Of a stretch of DNA of 64,000 bases, positions 9,264 to 18,583 are shown piece by piece. Made by a program: the position numbers and the translations under genes. The notes under the pieces were generated by a model, which saw only the letters and a list, made by a program, of their open reading frames with translations, ran no database searches and was not told the DNA's origin. The DNA lies in assembly GCF_000012945.1 (NCBI RefSeq), contig NC_007511.1:1364001-1428000 (forward strand), read 5' to 3'. The DNA comes from Burkholderia lata (lineage in GTDB: Bacteria > Pseudomonadota > Gammaproteobacteria > Burkholderiales > Burkholderiaceae). Numbering within the stretch: the first letter of the stretch is position 1; every line of letters begins with the position of its first letter.

Positions 9264-10175
9264 ATGGAAACAGAACAATCTATCGGCTTTCTGGGCCTCG
9301 GTCAGATGGGCGGCCCGATGGCCGAGCGCTTGCTCGGGCACGCGTTCCGCCTGCATGTGTACGATCCGTCGCCGGCGGCGCTCGCGCCGTTCATCGAAGG
9401 CGGCGCCGTCGTCCACGATTCGCCGCGCGCGGTCGCCGATGCGGCCGGCATCGTGTTCGCGTGCCTGCCGAACCGGGACGTGTCGCTGGCGGTCGGTCTG
9501 GGGCCGGACGGCGTCGTGCACGGATCGGCGATCCGCACCTACGTGGAGATGTCGACGATCGGTCAGGACCTGATCGAGCGGATCGGCGACGCGCTCGCGC
9601 AGAAGGGAATCGGCATCGTCGATGCGCCGATTTCCGGCGGTGCGCCGGCCGCACGTGCCGGTACGCTCGCGATGCTCGCGGCCGGCGCACCGGCGCTCGT
9701 CGAGCAGGTGTCGCCGCTGCTGTCGCTGATCGGCAAGGACGTGTTCGTGATGGGCGAGCGCGCCGGCATGGCGCAGGTCATGAAGATCGTGAACAACATC
9801 ATCATGGCGACCAATCTCGTCGTGTGCTCGGAAGGGCTTGCGATGGGCGCGAAGGCCGGTCTCGATCCCGACATGATGATGCGGTTGCTCGACGCCGGAA
9901 CGGCGCAGAGCTTCGCGTGTTCGAAGATGCTGAGCCGGGCCGTGGCGGGGCGATTCGACTACGGCGCGGCGGTCGCGATCATCGACAAGGACATGTCGCT
10001 CGGATTCGACGCGGCGCGCTTGCTGGACATCGCGGCGCCGACGATCGAGCGGGCGCGCGACGTCTGGCACGCGGCCTATGAAGCAGGGCGAGGCAAGGAC
10101 GATTTCACGTCGATCCTGACGTTCGTCGCGGAGCAGGGCGGCACGCAGGTGCGCAGCGGGCGCATGCCCGGATGA
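9264..10175 (+). CDS. 3-Hydroxyisobutyrate-dehydrogenase-family NAD(P) oxidoreductase
   Basis: A 303-residue beta-hydroxyacid dehydrogenase. The family signature FLGLGQMGGPMA opens the Rossmann domain at residues 7-20. The segment GMAQVMKIVNNIIM contains the expected catalytic lysine, and the C-terminal all-helical domain is complete. An ATG at 9264 with GGAG 5 bases upstream is preferred to the GTG at 9258. These enzymes oxidise 3-hydroxy acids or reduce the corresponding semialdehydes. It is paired with the HSL esterase, so it could oxidise a hydroxy acid released by hydrolysis (inference). Confidence 0.88.
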   Translation: METEQSIGFLGLGQMGGPMAERLLGHAFRLHVYDPSPAALAPFIEGGAVVHDSPRAVADAAGIVFACLPNRDVSLAVGLGPDGVVHGSAIRTYVEMSTIGQDLIERIGDALAQKGIGIVDAPISGGAPAARAGTLAMLAAGAPALVEQVSPLLSLIGKDVFVMGERAGMAQVMKIVNNIIMATNLVVCSEGLAMGAKAGLDPDMMMRLLDAGTAQSFACSKMLSRAVAGRFDYGAAVAIIDKDMSLGFDAARLLDIAAPTIERARDVWHAAYEAGRGKDDFTSILTFVAEQGGTQVRSGRMPG

Positions 10176-10211
10176 CGCGCGACGAACCGCACCGGTGCGC
10201 CGCGTGTGCGA

Positions 10212-11024
10212 TCACGGTTCGTAGCGAACGTCGCGCAGCACGTGTTCGAGATCGCGCGCGGCCTGCTTGAGCGCCGGCACGATGCGTTGCCTGATGGTGT
10301 CGATGTCGGCATGGGCCTTGATCGCGCCGCAACTCAGCGACATCGGCGTGGCCGTATCGCCGACGCGGACCGGCAATGCGATGCCGTACGCATTGCGCTG
10401 GAATTCGCCGTACGACAGGCACACGCCGTTCTCGCGCAGATCCTCGAACGCGTGGTCGATGCCGGCGCGCATTGCATCGCGCTGCGCGCCGGCGGCTTCC
10501 AGCAGCCGCGCGACATATTCCTGCCTCTGAGGGTCGGGCAACCCCCACAGCCACGCGCGCCCGATCGCCGTGAGGCCCATCGGCAGCAACGAGCCGACGC
10601 CGAGCCGCAGCGTCGCGATGCCCGAACTTGTGCGATGCGCGATGTACAGCATGTCGAGGCCATCGGCCGTGGCGAGTGCGACGGACACGTCGAGCCGGTC
10701 GGCGAGTTGCTGCATCAGCGGCTGCGCGAGCCGCGTGACGGGATTGGTTTCGAGGTACGCATGCCCGATGCCGAAGACGCCGGTCGCCAGCTCGAAGCGG
10801 GTGCCGCCCGCGACGCGGCGGATATACCCGAGCTGAATCAGCGTCGACGTGAGGCGGGACACCGCGGACCGGGACATCCCGGTGCGCTGCGCCAGTTCGC
10901 CGTTGGTCAGCGGCGCGCGTTCGGCATGAAACGCGCGCAGCAGCTGAAGGCCGCGGTCGAGCGTGAGCGTGACCTGCGCGGGCTCGGGCGTCGCGGTTTC
11001 GGCATGATTCGACGGATTCGTCAT
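10212..11024 (-). CDS. IclR-family transcriptional regulator
   Basis: A 270-residue IclR-type regulator. The N-terminal winged helix covers about residues 17-80 (LTNGELAQRTGMSRSAVSRL), followed by an effector-binding GAF-like domain ending YGEFQRNAYGIALPV. It is convergent with the dehydrogenase gene and lies directly downstream of a second IclR gene on the same strand with 15 bp between them, so the two may be co-transcribed. Confidence 0.92.
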   Translation of the reverse strand: MTNPSNHAETATPEPAQVTLTLDRGLQLLRAFHAERAPLTNGELAQRTGMSRSAVSRLTSTLIQLGYIRRVAGGTRFELATGVFGIGHAYLETNPVTRLAQPLMQQLADRLDVSVALATADGLDMLYIAHRTSSGIATLRLGVGSLLPMGLTAIGRAWLWGLPDPQRQEYVARLLEAAGAQRDAMRAGIDHAFEDLRENGVCLSYGEFQRNAYGIALPVRVGDTATPMSLSCGAIKAHADIDTIRQRIVPALKQAARDLEHVLRDVRYEP

Positions 11025-11039
11025 CGTGCTCCCGCGCCC

Positions 11040-11909
11040 TCAACCCTGGCGCGGCACGCGATTGCGCAGCGTCTGCGCAATCGCGACGAGCCGCGGCCCG
11101 AGTTCCCGTTCGATCCGCGCCTGGGCGAGGCGCGCGGTGCGGCCGACACAGCCGAGCACCAGCGGCGGGCGATCGGGCAGCACCAGCGGTGCCGCGACGC
11201 ACGCGAGTTCCTCTTCCCATTCGCCGTGCAGCATGCCGAAGCCGAGTTCGCGCACCTGCGCGATTTTCTCGTGCATCCGGCGCCCGATGGTCGGCCAGTT
11301 GTCGTCGGGCCGCCGCTCGAGTTCGCTCAGCAGATAGCTGCGCTCCGACTCCGGCAGCACGGCCAGCAGCGACCAGCCCATCAGCGAATACGCGATATGC
11401 ATGCGCATGCCGGGCTGCAACTGCAGGTTGAGCACGACGCGGCTGCCGATCTGGACGTCGAGGATCAGGATGTCGGACCGGTCGCGCGTGCCGAGCAGCA
11501 CACAGGTATCGGTCGCCTCGGCGAACTTGCGCATCTCGATGCCGGCGACCCGCTGCAGGTCGGGATCGGAAACGGCCGCGTAGCCGAGCGCCAGCGAAGC
11601 GGCGGCCAGCGAATACTTCCGGCTCGCCTTGTCGTGATGCAGGTAGCCGAGCGCGACGAGCGAGCGCAGCAGCCGCAGCACGGTCGGCGCCGGAATGCCG
11701 GTGGCGTGAGCGATTTCCAGGTTGCCGAGCCACGCATGTTCCGGGCCGAACACCGACAGGATCGACAGCCCGCGCGCGAGGGGCGTCACCATTGTGCTGC
11801 TCGGCGCGCGTTCGCCGCGCGGCGGCTTCGGCCACGCGGTGTCGACGCCGTGCGGGCCGTTGTCGGACCTCGCATCGACGTGCGTCGGCATGGATCTGCC
11901 GGGTTGCAT
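11040..11909 (-). CDS. IclR-family transcriptional regulator
   Basis: A 289-residue IclR regulator with a roughly 35-residue N-terminal extension before the winged helix (LGNLEIAHATGIPAPTVLRLLRSL). The effector domain contains AYSLMGWSLLAVLPE and ends near RNRVPRQG. The ATG at 11909 has GGAGA upstream; a longer frame to 12116 is low-complexity. It precedes the other IclR gene and follows the HSL esterase gene (12034-12972), all on the minus strand. Two IclR genes in tandem suggest nested control by different intermediates of one pathway (inference). Confidence 0.88.
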   Translation of the reverse strand: MQPGRSMPTHVDARSDNGPHGVDTAWPKPPRGERAPSSTMVTPLARGLSILSVFGPEHAWLGNLEIAHATGIPAPTVLRLLRSLVALGYLHHDKASRKYSLAAASLALGYAAVSDPDLQRVAGIEMRKFAEATDTCVLLGTRDRSDILILDVQIGSRVVLNLQLQPGMRMHIAYSLMGWSLLAVLPESERSYLLSELERRPDDNWPTIGRRMHEKIAQVRELGFGMLHGEWEEELACVAAPLVLPDRPPLVLGCVGRTARLAQARIERELGPRLVAIAQTLRNRVPRQG

Positions 11910-12033
11910 GAGTGTCTCCGTCGGTTCGTTCGATCGCGGGCCGCGTGCGGGCCCGTGGCGCGTTGCTGGTCGAATCGTACTACCATCGCGCCGATCGTGA
12001 CGCTGGGGCGAGCCCGGAGGCGGGCCCGGTGCG

Positions 12034-12972
12034 TCAGCGCGACGATCGCGCGACGAGGTCGCGGAGTCGCTCGCACACGAATTCCAGGCCGTCGCGGCTG
12101 CCGGGCAGCACGCCAATCATCATCAGAAAGCCGTGCATCTGCCCCAGTGCGCGACGGTGATGAACCGGCACGCCGGCCTGTTCGAGACGCTGCGCATACG
12201 CCTCTCCTTCGTCGCGCAACACGTCGTGCTCGGCGGTCACGACGATTGCTTCCGGCAGGCCGGACAGGTCGGCTTCCCGCAGCGGCGACGCGAGGCTCGA
12301 ATGCCGGGCGGCATCGCTTGGCGCGTAGTGATTCCAGTACCCCATCATCGCGTCGCGCGTGGTCAGTAGCTGGTTCTCGGCGGCGACGTACGAAGGCCGG
12401 TCGAACACGCAATCGGTCACGGGATAGACGAGCAGCTGGCCGGCGAACGACATCGATCCTTCACGGCGGGTGAGCAGCGTCACCGCGATCGCGAGGTTGG
12501 CGCCCGCACTGTCTCCTCCGACGAATACCGGCAGTTCGGCGCCGAGCAGCGCGACCCGTTGCGAAGCGAGCCATTGCGCGGCCTGCCAGGCGTCGTGTAC
12601 CGGCCCGGGGAATGGATGCTCCGGCGCCTTCCGGTATTCGACGAGCGCCACCGCGACGCCCGCGCCGGCGGCGATTTCCCGGCACAGCGGCGTGAACGCG
12701 TCGATTCCGCCGACGACCCAGCCGCCGCCGTGGAAGTAGACGAGCAACGCCTGAGGGCGCCCGTCAGGCACGAACAGTCGCGCGCGGAGCGTGCCGCCGT
12801 CGACCGGGATGTCGAGCGCAATGGTGGAGCGCACGTCGGCGCCGGGGGACAGGATCGTGCTGATGCGGGCAAACGCCGTGCGCGCCTCGTCCGGCGACAT
12901 CAGGTGACGCGGCTTCGATGGTGTCGCGGCCAGCTTGTCCATGAACGCCCGGGTGGCGGCGTCGAGACTCAT
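12034..12972 (-). CDS. Alpha/beta hydrolase, HSL-family esterase (second copy)
   Basis: A 312-residue HSL-family esterase. It carries YFHGGGWVVGG (oxyanion hole), VGGDSAGANLA (nucleophile Ser), VTAEHDVLRDEG (acid) and GQMHGFLMM (His). It shares its architecture with the 8269-9198 hydrolase but is clearly diverged. It is in line with the SDR and SnoaL-like genes upstream (13138-14559), so the three plausibly form one minus-strand unit divergent from the Baeyer-Villiger monooxygenase. A role in opening the lactone or ester made by that enzyme is the natural guess. Confidence 0.9.
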   Translation of the reverse strand: MSLDAATRAFMDKLAATPSKPRHLMSPDEARTAFARISTILSPGADVRSTIALDIPVDGGTLRARLFVPDGRPQALLVYFHGGGWVVGGIDAFTPLCREIAAGAGVAVALVEYRKAPEHPFPGPVHDAWQAAQWLASQRVALLGAELPVFVGGDSAGANLAIAVTLLTRREGSMSFAGQLLVYPVTDCVFDRPSYVAAENQLLTTRDAMMGYWNHYAPSDAARHSSLASPLREADLSGLPEAIVVTAEHDVLRDEGEAYAQRLEQAGVPVHHRRALGQMHGFLMMIGVLPGSRDGLEFVCERLRDLVARSSR

Positions 12973-13137
12973 GATGGCGACCTCCGGGCGGCCAGGCGAA
13001 GCGGGACGCCGTGCGAGGCGGTCGAGCGGTCCATGGGGTGTCTCCGTGATGGGGGATGTCAGGTGGGCGGTTTCGCCGGTGTGCGTCGCGCCGCGTCGTG
13101 CCGCGCCGCGCCGACTGCGCGACGCGGGTGATCCGGC

Positions 13138-13929
13138 CTACTGCGGCGGCTGCAGTGCGCCGAGCACGGCATCCACGCCGCCGAACAGGTTCCAGCCGAA
13201 CGTGGCGGTGGCGCCGGCATCGACGACGAGGTTGGTGCCGGTGATCGCGGAGGCCGCGTCGGACAACAGGAACGCGATCGGTCCGGCCAGTTCGCCGGGC
13301 GTGATGACGCGGCCGAGCGCGGTCTGGCGCGCCATCACGGCGGGATCGCGTTCGCCGCGTGCGTAGCTGGCCTCGATCACGGGCGTGCGGACGGGCCCCG
13401 GCGACACGGCATTCACGCGCACACCTTGCCGGCCGAGATAGACGGCGAGCGAGCCCGCGAGATTGATCATCGCGGCCTTCGACGGGCCGTAGGCGAGATG
13501 GGGCGTCGAAACCATCCCGGCGAGCGACGACAGCATCACGATGCTGCCGCGTCCGCGCGACGCCATGCGCAGCCCGACCGCACGGCAGACCGCGTAGGCG
13601 CCGCGTGCGTTGATGTCCATGATGTGGTCCCAGACCGGAATGTCGGCCTGTAGCGGGCCCTGCGCGGGCGGGATCACGCCGGCCGCGAACACGAGCGCGT
13701 CGATGTCGCCGCATTCGCGTTCGACGGTGTCGATGCATGGCTCGATGCTGTCGACCTCGCCGACGTCGAGCCCGTACGCGCGGCCGCCCGTTTCGGCCGC
13801 CACGCGTTTGGCGGCCGGTGCGTCGCGGTCGACCACGATCGGGTTCCACGTCGCCGAGAGTGCTGTACAGCAGGCCGCGCCGATGCCGCCGGCGCCGCCC
13901 ACCACGAGTACGTTTCTGCGCAATTCCAT
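13138..13929 (-). CDS. SDR-family oxidoreductase
   Basis: A 263-residue short-chain dehydrogenase. The cofactor motif is VVGGAGGIG, with G in place of the usual T of TGxxxGxG. The adenine motif LDVGEVDS, FAAG (replacing NNAG), a catalytic Ser in MLSSLAG, YGPSK, and PGPVRTP are all present. The Asp near residue 35 (VVDRD) suggests NAD preference. It is placed between the HSL esterase and the SnoaL-like gene. It probably oxidises a secondary alcohol to the ketone consumed by the Baeyer-Villiger enzyme (inference). Confidence 0.9.
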   Translation of the reverse strand: MELRRNVLVVGGAGGIGAACCTALSATWNPIVVDRDAPAAKRVAAETGGRAYGLDVGEVDSIEPCIDTVERECGDIDALVFAAGVIPPAQGPLQADIPVWDHIMDINARGAYAVCRAVGLRMASRGRGSIVMLSSLAGMVSTPHLAYGPSKAAMINLAGSLAVYLGRQGVRVNAVSPGPVRTPVIEASYARGERDPAVMARQTALGRVITPGELAGPIAFLLSDAASAITGTNLVVDAGATATFGWNLFGGVDAVLGALQPPQ

Positions 13930-13986
13930 GTCTGTCTCCTTTGATGTTGTATTTGCCGCGGCCCGGCTGCCGCGCGCTGCAGCGTG

Positions 13987-14559
13987 TCAGCCCAGGCCGG
14001 CTGCCGCGCGTACGGCGAACACCGGATCGTCCGGGCCGCGGCGGCCGAGCGTCCAGGCCGGGTTAAGCACGTTGTCGGCCGGATCGACGAGTTGCGACTG
14101 GATGGCGTCGAAGACGGTGCGCCGCCGTGCGATCCGCCATTCGCCGTCGCGCTTCTCGAAGCGGTCGACGTAGCGGCCGAAAACCTCGACCCGGCTGTTG
14201 TGCGTGCTGCCGGCGTGCTTCGCGTCGAGCATCGAGCGGTGTCCGCTGGCTTGCGGCGCGATTTCCAGCCGCGCGAAGAAATACGTCTCGACCGCGGCGA
14301 CGCGGTCGGACGCGAGTTCCACGAGGCAGTTGCCGAGAAAGTGCGTGGAGGTCAGCAGGCCGGGCGCATCGTGCCGCTCGCGCACCCACGCGATGAACGC
14401 GTCGCGCGTGCCCTTGAAATCCGCGTGGTCATCTTCGCCGTCCTCGAAGAAGGCGGCGCGCACGAGTGCCCAGTCGCGACGGTCGACGCCGCGTGCGTAA
14501 CGCAGCATCACGTCGCGGATCAGGTCCTTGTCGATCAGTCGTTGGATGGCGTCGGACAC
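13987..14559 (-). CDS. SnoaL/NTF2-fold protein
   Basis: A 190-residue protein starting LIDKDLIRDVMLRYARGVDRRDW, the N-terminal pattern of SnoaL-4/NTF2-like proteins that accompany steroid, terpenoid and ring-hydroxylating catabolic clusters. Members include ketosteroid isomerase-like and dehydratase-like enzymes and dioxygenase beta-subunit relatives. GEWRIARRRTVFD near the C-terminus is typical of the fold's last strands. The exact activity cannot be read from sequence. It is the first gene of the minus-strand unit, divergent from the Baeyer-Villiger gene. Confidence 0.8.
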   Translation of the reverse strand: MSDAIQRLIDKDLIRDVMLRYARGVDRRDWALVRAAFFEDGEDDHADFKGTRDAFIAWVRERHDAPGLLTSTHFLGNCLVELASDRVAAVETYFFARLEIAPQASGHRSMLDAKHAGSTHNSRVEVFGRYVDRFEKRDGEWRIARRRTVFDAIQSQLVDPADNVLNPAWTLGRRGPDDPVFAVRAAAGLG

Positions 14560-14637
14560 GGCATGAGTCTCCTTGTGTTTGATGGCATCAACGATGAAGA
14601 GCCGGTCCGTATCGCGTCAACGCGCACCGCGCGCGTT

Positions 14638-14715
14638 TGCCGTACTTTGAAATTTCACCGGGTTTGCCGCAGCGCACGGCCGGCGGCCGGCGCCGGCCGA
14701 TTTCAATGTACGGTA
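14638..14715. promoter_or_regulatory. Divergent operator region with long imperfect inverted repeat
   Basis: The segment TGCCGTACTTTGAAAT (14638-14653) and the reverse complement of 14700-14715 agree at 14 of 16 positions. Between them is the palindrome TGAAATTTCA (14648-14657, overlapping the first arm). The region sits between the divergent SnoaL-like and Baeyer-Villiger genes and is a likely binding region for one of the nearby IclR, AraC or TetR regulators. Confidence 0.5.
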
Positions 14716-14804
14716 AGGCCGCACCGGCGCCGTTGATGCAAGCCGGCCCGCGGTCTTTCAATGGGCTCCTGCGAAACGCAATCATTTCAAAGGAGACACC
14801 CAAC

Positions 14805-16463
14805 ATGAACCAACCTCTCGACGTGCTGGATGCCGTCGTCGTCGGTGCCGGCTTCGGCGGCCTGTATGCGATCAAGCGGCTCACCGACGCGGGTTTCCGG
14901 ATCCAGGCATTCGAATCGGGCGACGGCGTCGGCGGCACCTGGTACTGGAATCGCTACCCGGGTGCGCGAGTGGATCTCGAATGCTGGGACTACTCGTACT
15001 CGTTTTCCCCGGAACTGCAGGACGAATGGGACTGGCCGGAGCGCTATCCGACGTCCTCGGAACTGATGCGCTACCTGAATCACGTCGCCGACCGCTTCGA
15101 CCTGCGCCGGCACGTGCGCTTCAATACGCGGGTCGAATCCGCGGTGTTCGACGAGCAGCGGAATATCTGGCGTGTGACGACGTCGGACGGCAAGGTCACG
15201 CATGCACGCTTCTTCGTGCCCGCCACGGGTGTGCTGTCGGTGCCGAAGCCGCCTGAAATCCCGGGGATCGACACGTTCGTCGGCGAAAGCCATCACACGG
15301 GCCGCTGGCCGCATCACGAAGTCGACTTCAGCAACAAGCGCGTCGGCGTGATCGGCACGGGTTCGTCGGGCATCCAGGTGATCCAGGCGCTCGCCGGCAA
15401 GTGCAAGCACCTGACAGTGTTCCAGCGCACGGCCGTGTACGTGGTGCCGGCGAAGAATCATCCGCTCACACCGGAGATGCGGGCCCGCGTGCGGGCGACG
15501 TATCCGGAGCGTCGCGCGGTGAGCCGTCTCACGCGCTTTGGCATCGCGGTGCCGTTCCCGGTGGAATCGGCGCTCGACGCAACCCCGGAAGAGCGCCAGA
15601 AGAAATACGAGAACGCGTGGGAAAACAGCCAGCTGCTCGGTTTTCGCATGTGCTACGGCGACATCCTGTCGAACGAGGCCGCGAACGATACGGTGGCCGA
15701 GTTCATTCGCGGCAAGATCCGCGAGACGGTGAAGGACCCGGCGGTGGCGGAGAAACTGATGCCGCGCGGCTTCCCGTTCGGCACGAAACGCCCGTGCCTC
15801 GGCGACACGTACTACAGCGTGTACAACCGCGACGACGTGACGCTGGTCGACCTGAAGCAGACGCCGATCGATCGCGTGGTGCCCGAAGGGATCGTGACGA
15901 GCGAAGGGCTGCACGAACTCGACGTGCTGATCTATGCCACCGGCTACGACGCGCTGACGGGCGCACTCACGCACATCGACGTGCGCGGCGTGAACGGCCG
16001 CCCGCTGACCGAAAAATGGGCGAGCGGCGCGAAGACCTACCTCGGCCTGATGACGAGCGGCTTCCCGAACCTGTTCACCGTGACGGGGCCGGGCAGCCCG
16101 GGGCCGCTCGCGAACATGTCGATGAGCATCGAGCAGCACATCGACTGGATCGCGCGCTGCATGACCGACCTGCGCGACGCGGGCGTCGACCGGATCGACG
16201 CCGGCCAGCAGGCGGAAGAGGACTGGATGCAGCACGTGCAGGACGTCGTTGCGAAGACGCTCTACCTGAAGGCGAACTCCTGGTACGTCGGCGCGAACGT
16301 GCCGGGCAAGCCGCAGGTGTTCCTGCCGTATCTGGGCGGACACGGCAACTACCGCAAGAAGTGCGACGACGTCGCGGCAGCCGGCTATGCGGGCTTCGTG
16401 CTGACGGGAGCCGGCGATCGCGAAACCGAATCGCAGAACGAAACGATTGGAGATGCTGCATGA
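14805..16463 (+). CDS. Baeyer-Villiger monooxygenase (type I, FAD/NADPH)
   Basis: A 552-residue flavin monooxygenase that inserts oxygen next to a ketone to give an ester or lactone. The FAD Rossmann motif GAGFGG is near residue 14. The type I fingerprint FxGxxxHxxxW(P/D) is exact (FVGESHHTGRWP, near residue 157), and the NADPH Rossmann motif GTGSSG is near 185. The length is that of cyclohexanone or cyclododecanone-type enzymes. The start was chosen for its AAGGAGA Shine-Dalgarno 9 bases upstream. The stop overlaps the ATG of the next SDR (ATGA at 16460-16463). Confidence 0.95.
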   Translation: MNQPLDVLDAVVVGAGFGGLYAIKRLTDAGFRIQAFESGDGVGGTWYWNRYPGARVDLECWDYSYSFSPELQDEWDWPERYPTSSELMRYLNHVADRFDLRRHVRFNTRVESAVFDEQRNIWRVTTSDGKVTHARFFVPATGVLSVPKPPEIPGIDTFVGESHHTGRWPHHEVDFSNKRVGVIGTGSSGIQVIQALAGKCKHLTVFQRTAVYVVPAKNHPLTPEMRARVRATYPERRAVSRLTRFGIAVPFPVESALDATPEERQKKYENAWENSQLLGFRMCYGDILSNEAANDTVAEFIRGKIRETVKDPAVAEKLMPRGFPFGTKRPCLGDTYYSVYNRDDVTLVDLKQTPIDRVVPEGIVTSEGLHELDVLIYATGYDALTGALTHIDVRGVNGRPLTEKWASGAKTYLGLMTSGFPNLFTVTGPGSPGPLANMSMSIEQHIDWIARCMTDLRDAGVDRIDAGQQAEEDWMQHVQDVVAKTLYLKANSWYVGANVPGKPQVFLPYLGGHGNYRKKCDDVAAAGYAGFVLTGAGDRETESQNETIGDAA

Positions 16464-17230
16464 GCAACATCAACGGACGCGTGGCCGGCAAGGTCGCGTT
16501 CATCACGGGCGCAGGGGCGGGGATCGGCCGTGCGGCGGCCGAGCTGTTCGCCAGCGAGGGGGCGACGGTCGTCGTGGCCGAATTCGACCCGCAGAGCGGG
16601 CAGGCGACGGTCGACGCGATTCGCGCGGCGGGTGGCACCGCGACGTTCGTGCGAACCGACGTCACGAGCGAGGACAGCGTGCGCGACGCGATCGCGACGG
16701 CGCTCGAATTCGCCGGGCGGATCGACGTGCTGTACAACAACGCGGGCGGCTCGACGTCGGTCGACGCGCAGGTGACGGATTGTCCGGCCGACGAGTTCTG
16801 GCGGGCGATCAAGCTCGACCTGTTCGGCACGTGGATCACGTGCAAGTACGGGATCGCGGCAATGCTGAAGACCGGCGGCGGCTCGGTCATCAACAGCAGC
16901 TCGGTGTTCGCGCTGGTCGGCACGCGCGGCAAGGATGCGTACACGGCCGCGAAGGGCGGCATCTCGGCGATCACGCGCTCGATGGCCGTCGAGTACGCGC
17001 CGCATCGCATTCGCGTGAACGCGGTGGCGCCGGCCGTGACGGTCACGGCGCGCGTGGCCGGGCTGCTCAAGTCGCAGCCCGACGTGATCAACAAGACCGG
17101 CGAGCGCCAGTTGCTGGGCTTGATCGACCCGAAGGAGGTGGCGCTGACGGCGCTGTACCTGGCCACCGACGAATCGCGCACGACCACGGGGCAGATCTTC
17201 CCGATCGACGGCGGATTCTCGATCTCGTGA
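16460..17230 (+). CDS. SDR-family oxidoreductase coupled to the Baeyer-Villiger enzyme
   Basis: A 256-residue short-chain dehydrogenase with a complete motif set: TGAGAGIG, NNAG, Ser in INSSSVF, YTAAKGG, and a C-terminal IDGGFSIS. Its ATG overlaps the monooxygenase stop by 4 bases, so equimolar expression with that enzyme is likely. The usual task in such pairs is oxidation of the alcohol precursor to the ketone, or oxidation of the hydroxy acid released from the lactone. It is distinct from the SDR at 13138-13929. Confidence 0.93.
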   Translation: MSNINGRVAGKVAFITGAGAGIGRAAAELFASEGATVVVAEFDPQSGQATVDAIRAAGGTATFVRTDVTSEDSVRDAIATALEFAGRIDVLYNNAGGSTSVDAQVTDCPADEFWRAIKLDLFGTWITCKYGIAAMLKTGGGSVINSSSVFALVGTRGKDAYTAAKGGISAITRSMAVEYAPHRIRVNAVAPAVTVTARVAGLLKSQPDVINKTGERQLLGLIDPKEVALTALYLATDESRTTTGQIFPIDGGFSIS

Positions 17231-17345
17231 TGAGGAAGAGCGCCCCGAGGGCGCTCGACCGCACCGCAGGAAGGGGCACGGAAATCGCCGCATTCGCGAG
17301 CCGGAACGCGGGCGATGCCCGTGGCGCCGGTGCGGGACCGGTGGC

Positions 17346-18548
17346 TCAGCGCCCGTGCCCGTCCGCGCCCGACACGCGGAGCGCCTGCAACCCCGTCGCG
17401 GCCTCGAACCCGGCAATGCCGCTGCGCGCGTTCGCGTCGGCTGCGAGACGCCTTTCCCGCTCGCTGGCATGCACGCGATCCCATGCGAGCACCTTGGGCG
17501 TCATCAACCGGTGCCAGAGCGGCGGAATCATCGCGACGACGATGGTCGTCAGATAGCCGCCGATCATCATCGGCGCATCGCGAAACGGTTCGAGTGCGTG
17601 ATACGGCACTTCGCCCTGCGCATGATGATGCGAATGGCGCGTCAGGTTGAACATCGACCACGAGCTGATGCGCCGGTTCGTATTCCACGAATGACGCGGC
17701 TGGACCGGCGTCGCCGGATCGCGAACGATGCCGTAGTGCTCCATGTAGTTGACGATTTCAAGCAGCGCCTTGCCCCACAGCGCGCAGAGCGTGAAATACG
17801 CGGCCGTCCGCCAGCCGCCGGCGCTCCATGCGCAAGCGATCAGCAGCACGCTCATCAGGTGGCCGCGAATGACCGCGTTGAACGGCGTGAGCAGCCCGTG
17901 CCCGGCGCGCTTCAGGCGCTTGCCCTCGATTTTCCACGCGCTGACGTTGCCTTTGACCGTCGAAGCGAGCACGTGAAAATAGACGTTGCGGCCGCGCGGT
18001 GCAGTGGCGGGATCTTCCGTCGTGGACACGTAGCGGTGATGCCCGTACACGTGCTCGATCGAGAAAATCGTGTCGAAGCTGAACGCCAGCAGCCAGCGGC
18101 CGATGAACATCGACACCGGGTCCCACGTGCGATGCGTCAGCTCGTGCGCGGGAATGGTGCCGATCATGCCGATCATCAGCCCGGTCAACAGCATGCCGGA
18201 CACGTGATGGCCCCAGCCGGCCGCCGCGCGCGCCGCCAGCGCATCGTATCCGGTCGCGCGTTCGATCAACATGCCGAAGCCGAGCGGGTCGGACGCGCTG
18301 ACGGACCAGACCGACGCGAAGACGATCAACGCCAGCAGCGGCAGGGCCATCCACAGCTGGAACGTCAGGATGCCGGGATGGCGCAGGGTCGGTGTCGACG
18401 TATCGTCGCCGCAGATCGCGTCGCCGACGATGTAGAACGCGACGAGCGCGACGAAACAGGCGGTGATCCACGGGCCGCCCGCGACGAACGCGACGATCGA
18501 CGCGATGCCGATGACGTGGAACAGAAAATATTTCAGGTAATGGAACAT
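17346..18548 (-). CDS. AlkB/XylM-family membrane-bound di-iron hydroxylase
   Basis: A 400-residue integral membrane monooxygenase. The AlkB-type histidine boxes are all visible: HELTH (135-139), EHVYGHH (165-171), NYMEHYG (267-273) and RHSHHH (304-309). Hydrophobic segments lie at roughly 5-42, 60-82, 118-133 and 230-262. It hydroxylates alkyl or methyl groups using electrons from a redox partner. The next gene upstream is a XylA-like reductase and no rubredoxin is present, so the pair works like xylene or p-cymene monooxygenase rather than classical AlkB. It is convergent with the SDR at 17230. The start has a GGAGGAGA-rich leader. Confidence 0.92.
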   Translation of the reverse strand: MFHYLKYFLFHVIGIASIVAFVAGGPWITACFVALVAFYIVGDAICGDDTSTPTLRHPGILTFQLWMALPLLALIVFASVWSVSASDPLGFGMLIERATGYDALAARAAAGWGHHVSGMLLTGLMIGMIGTIPAHELTHRTWDPVSMFIGRWLLAFSFDTIFSIEHVYGHHRYVSTTEDPATAPRGRNVYFHVLASTVKGNVSAWKIEGKRLKRAGHGLLTPFNAVIRGHLMSVLLIACAWSAGGWRTAAYFTLCALWGKALLEIVNYMEHYGIVRDPATPVQPRHSWNTNRRISSWSMFNLTRHSHHHAQGEVPYHALEPFRDAPMMIGGYLTTIVVAMIPPLWHRLMTPKVLAWDRVHASERERRLAADANARSGIAGFEAATGLQALRVSGADGHGR

Positions 18549-18583
18549 CTCGGTGTCTCCTCCTCCATGCCGATCCTGGAAAG

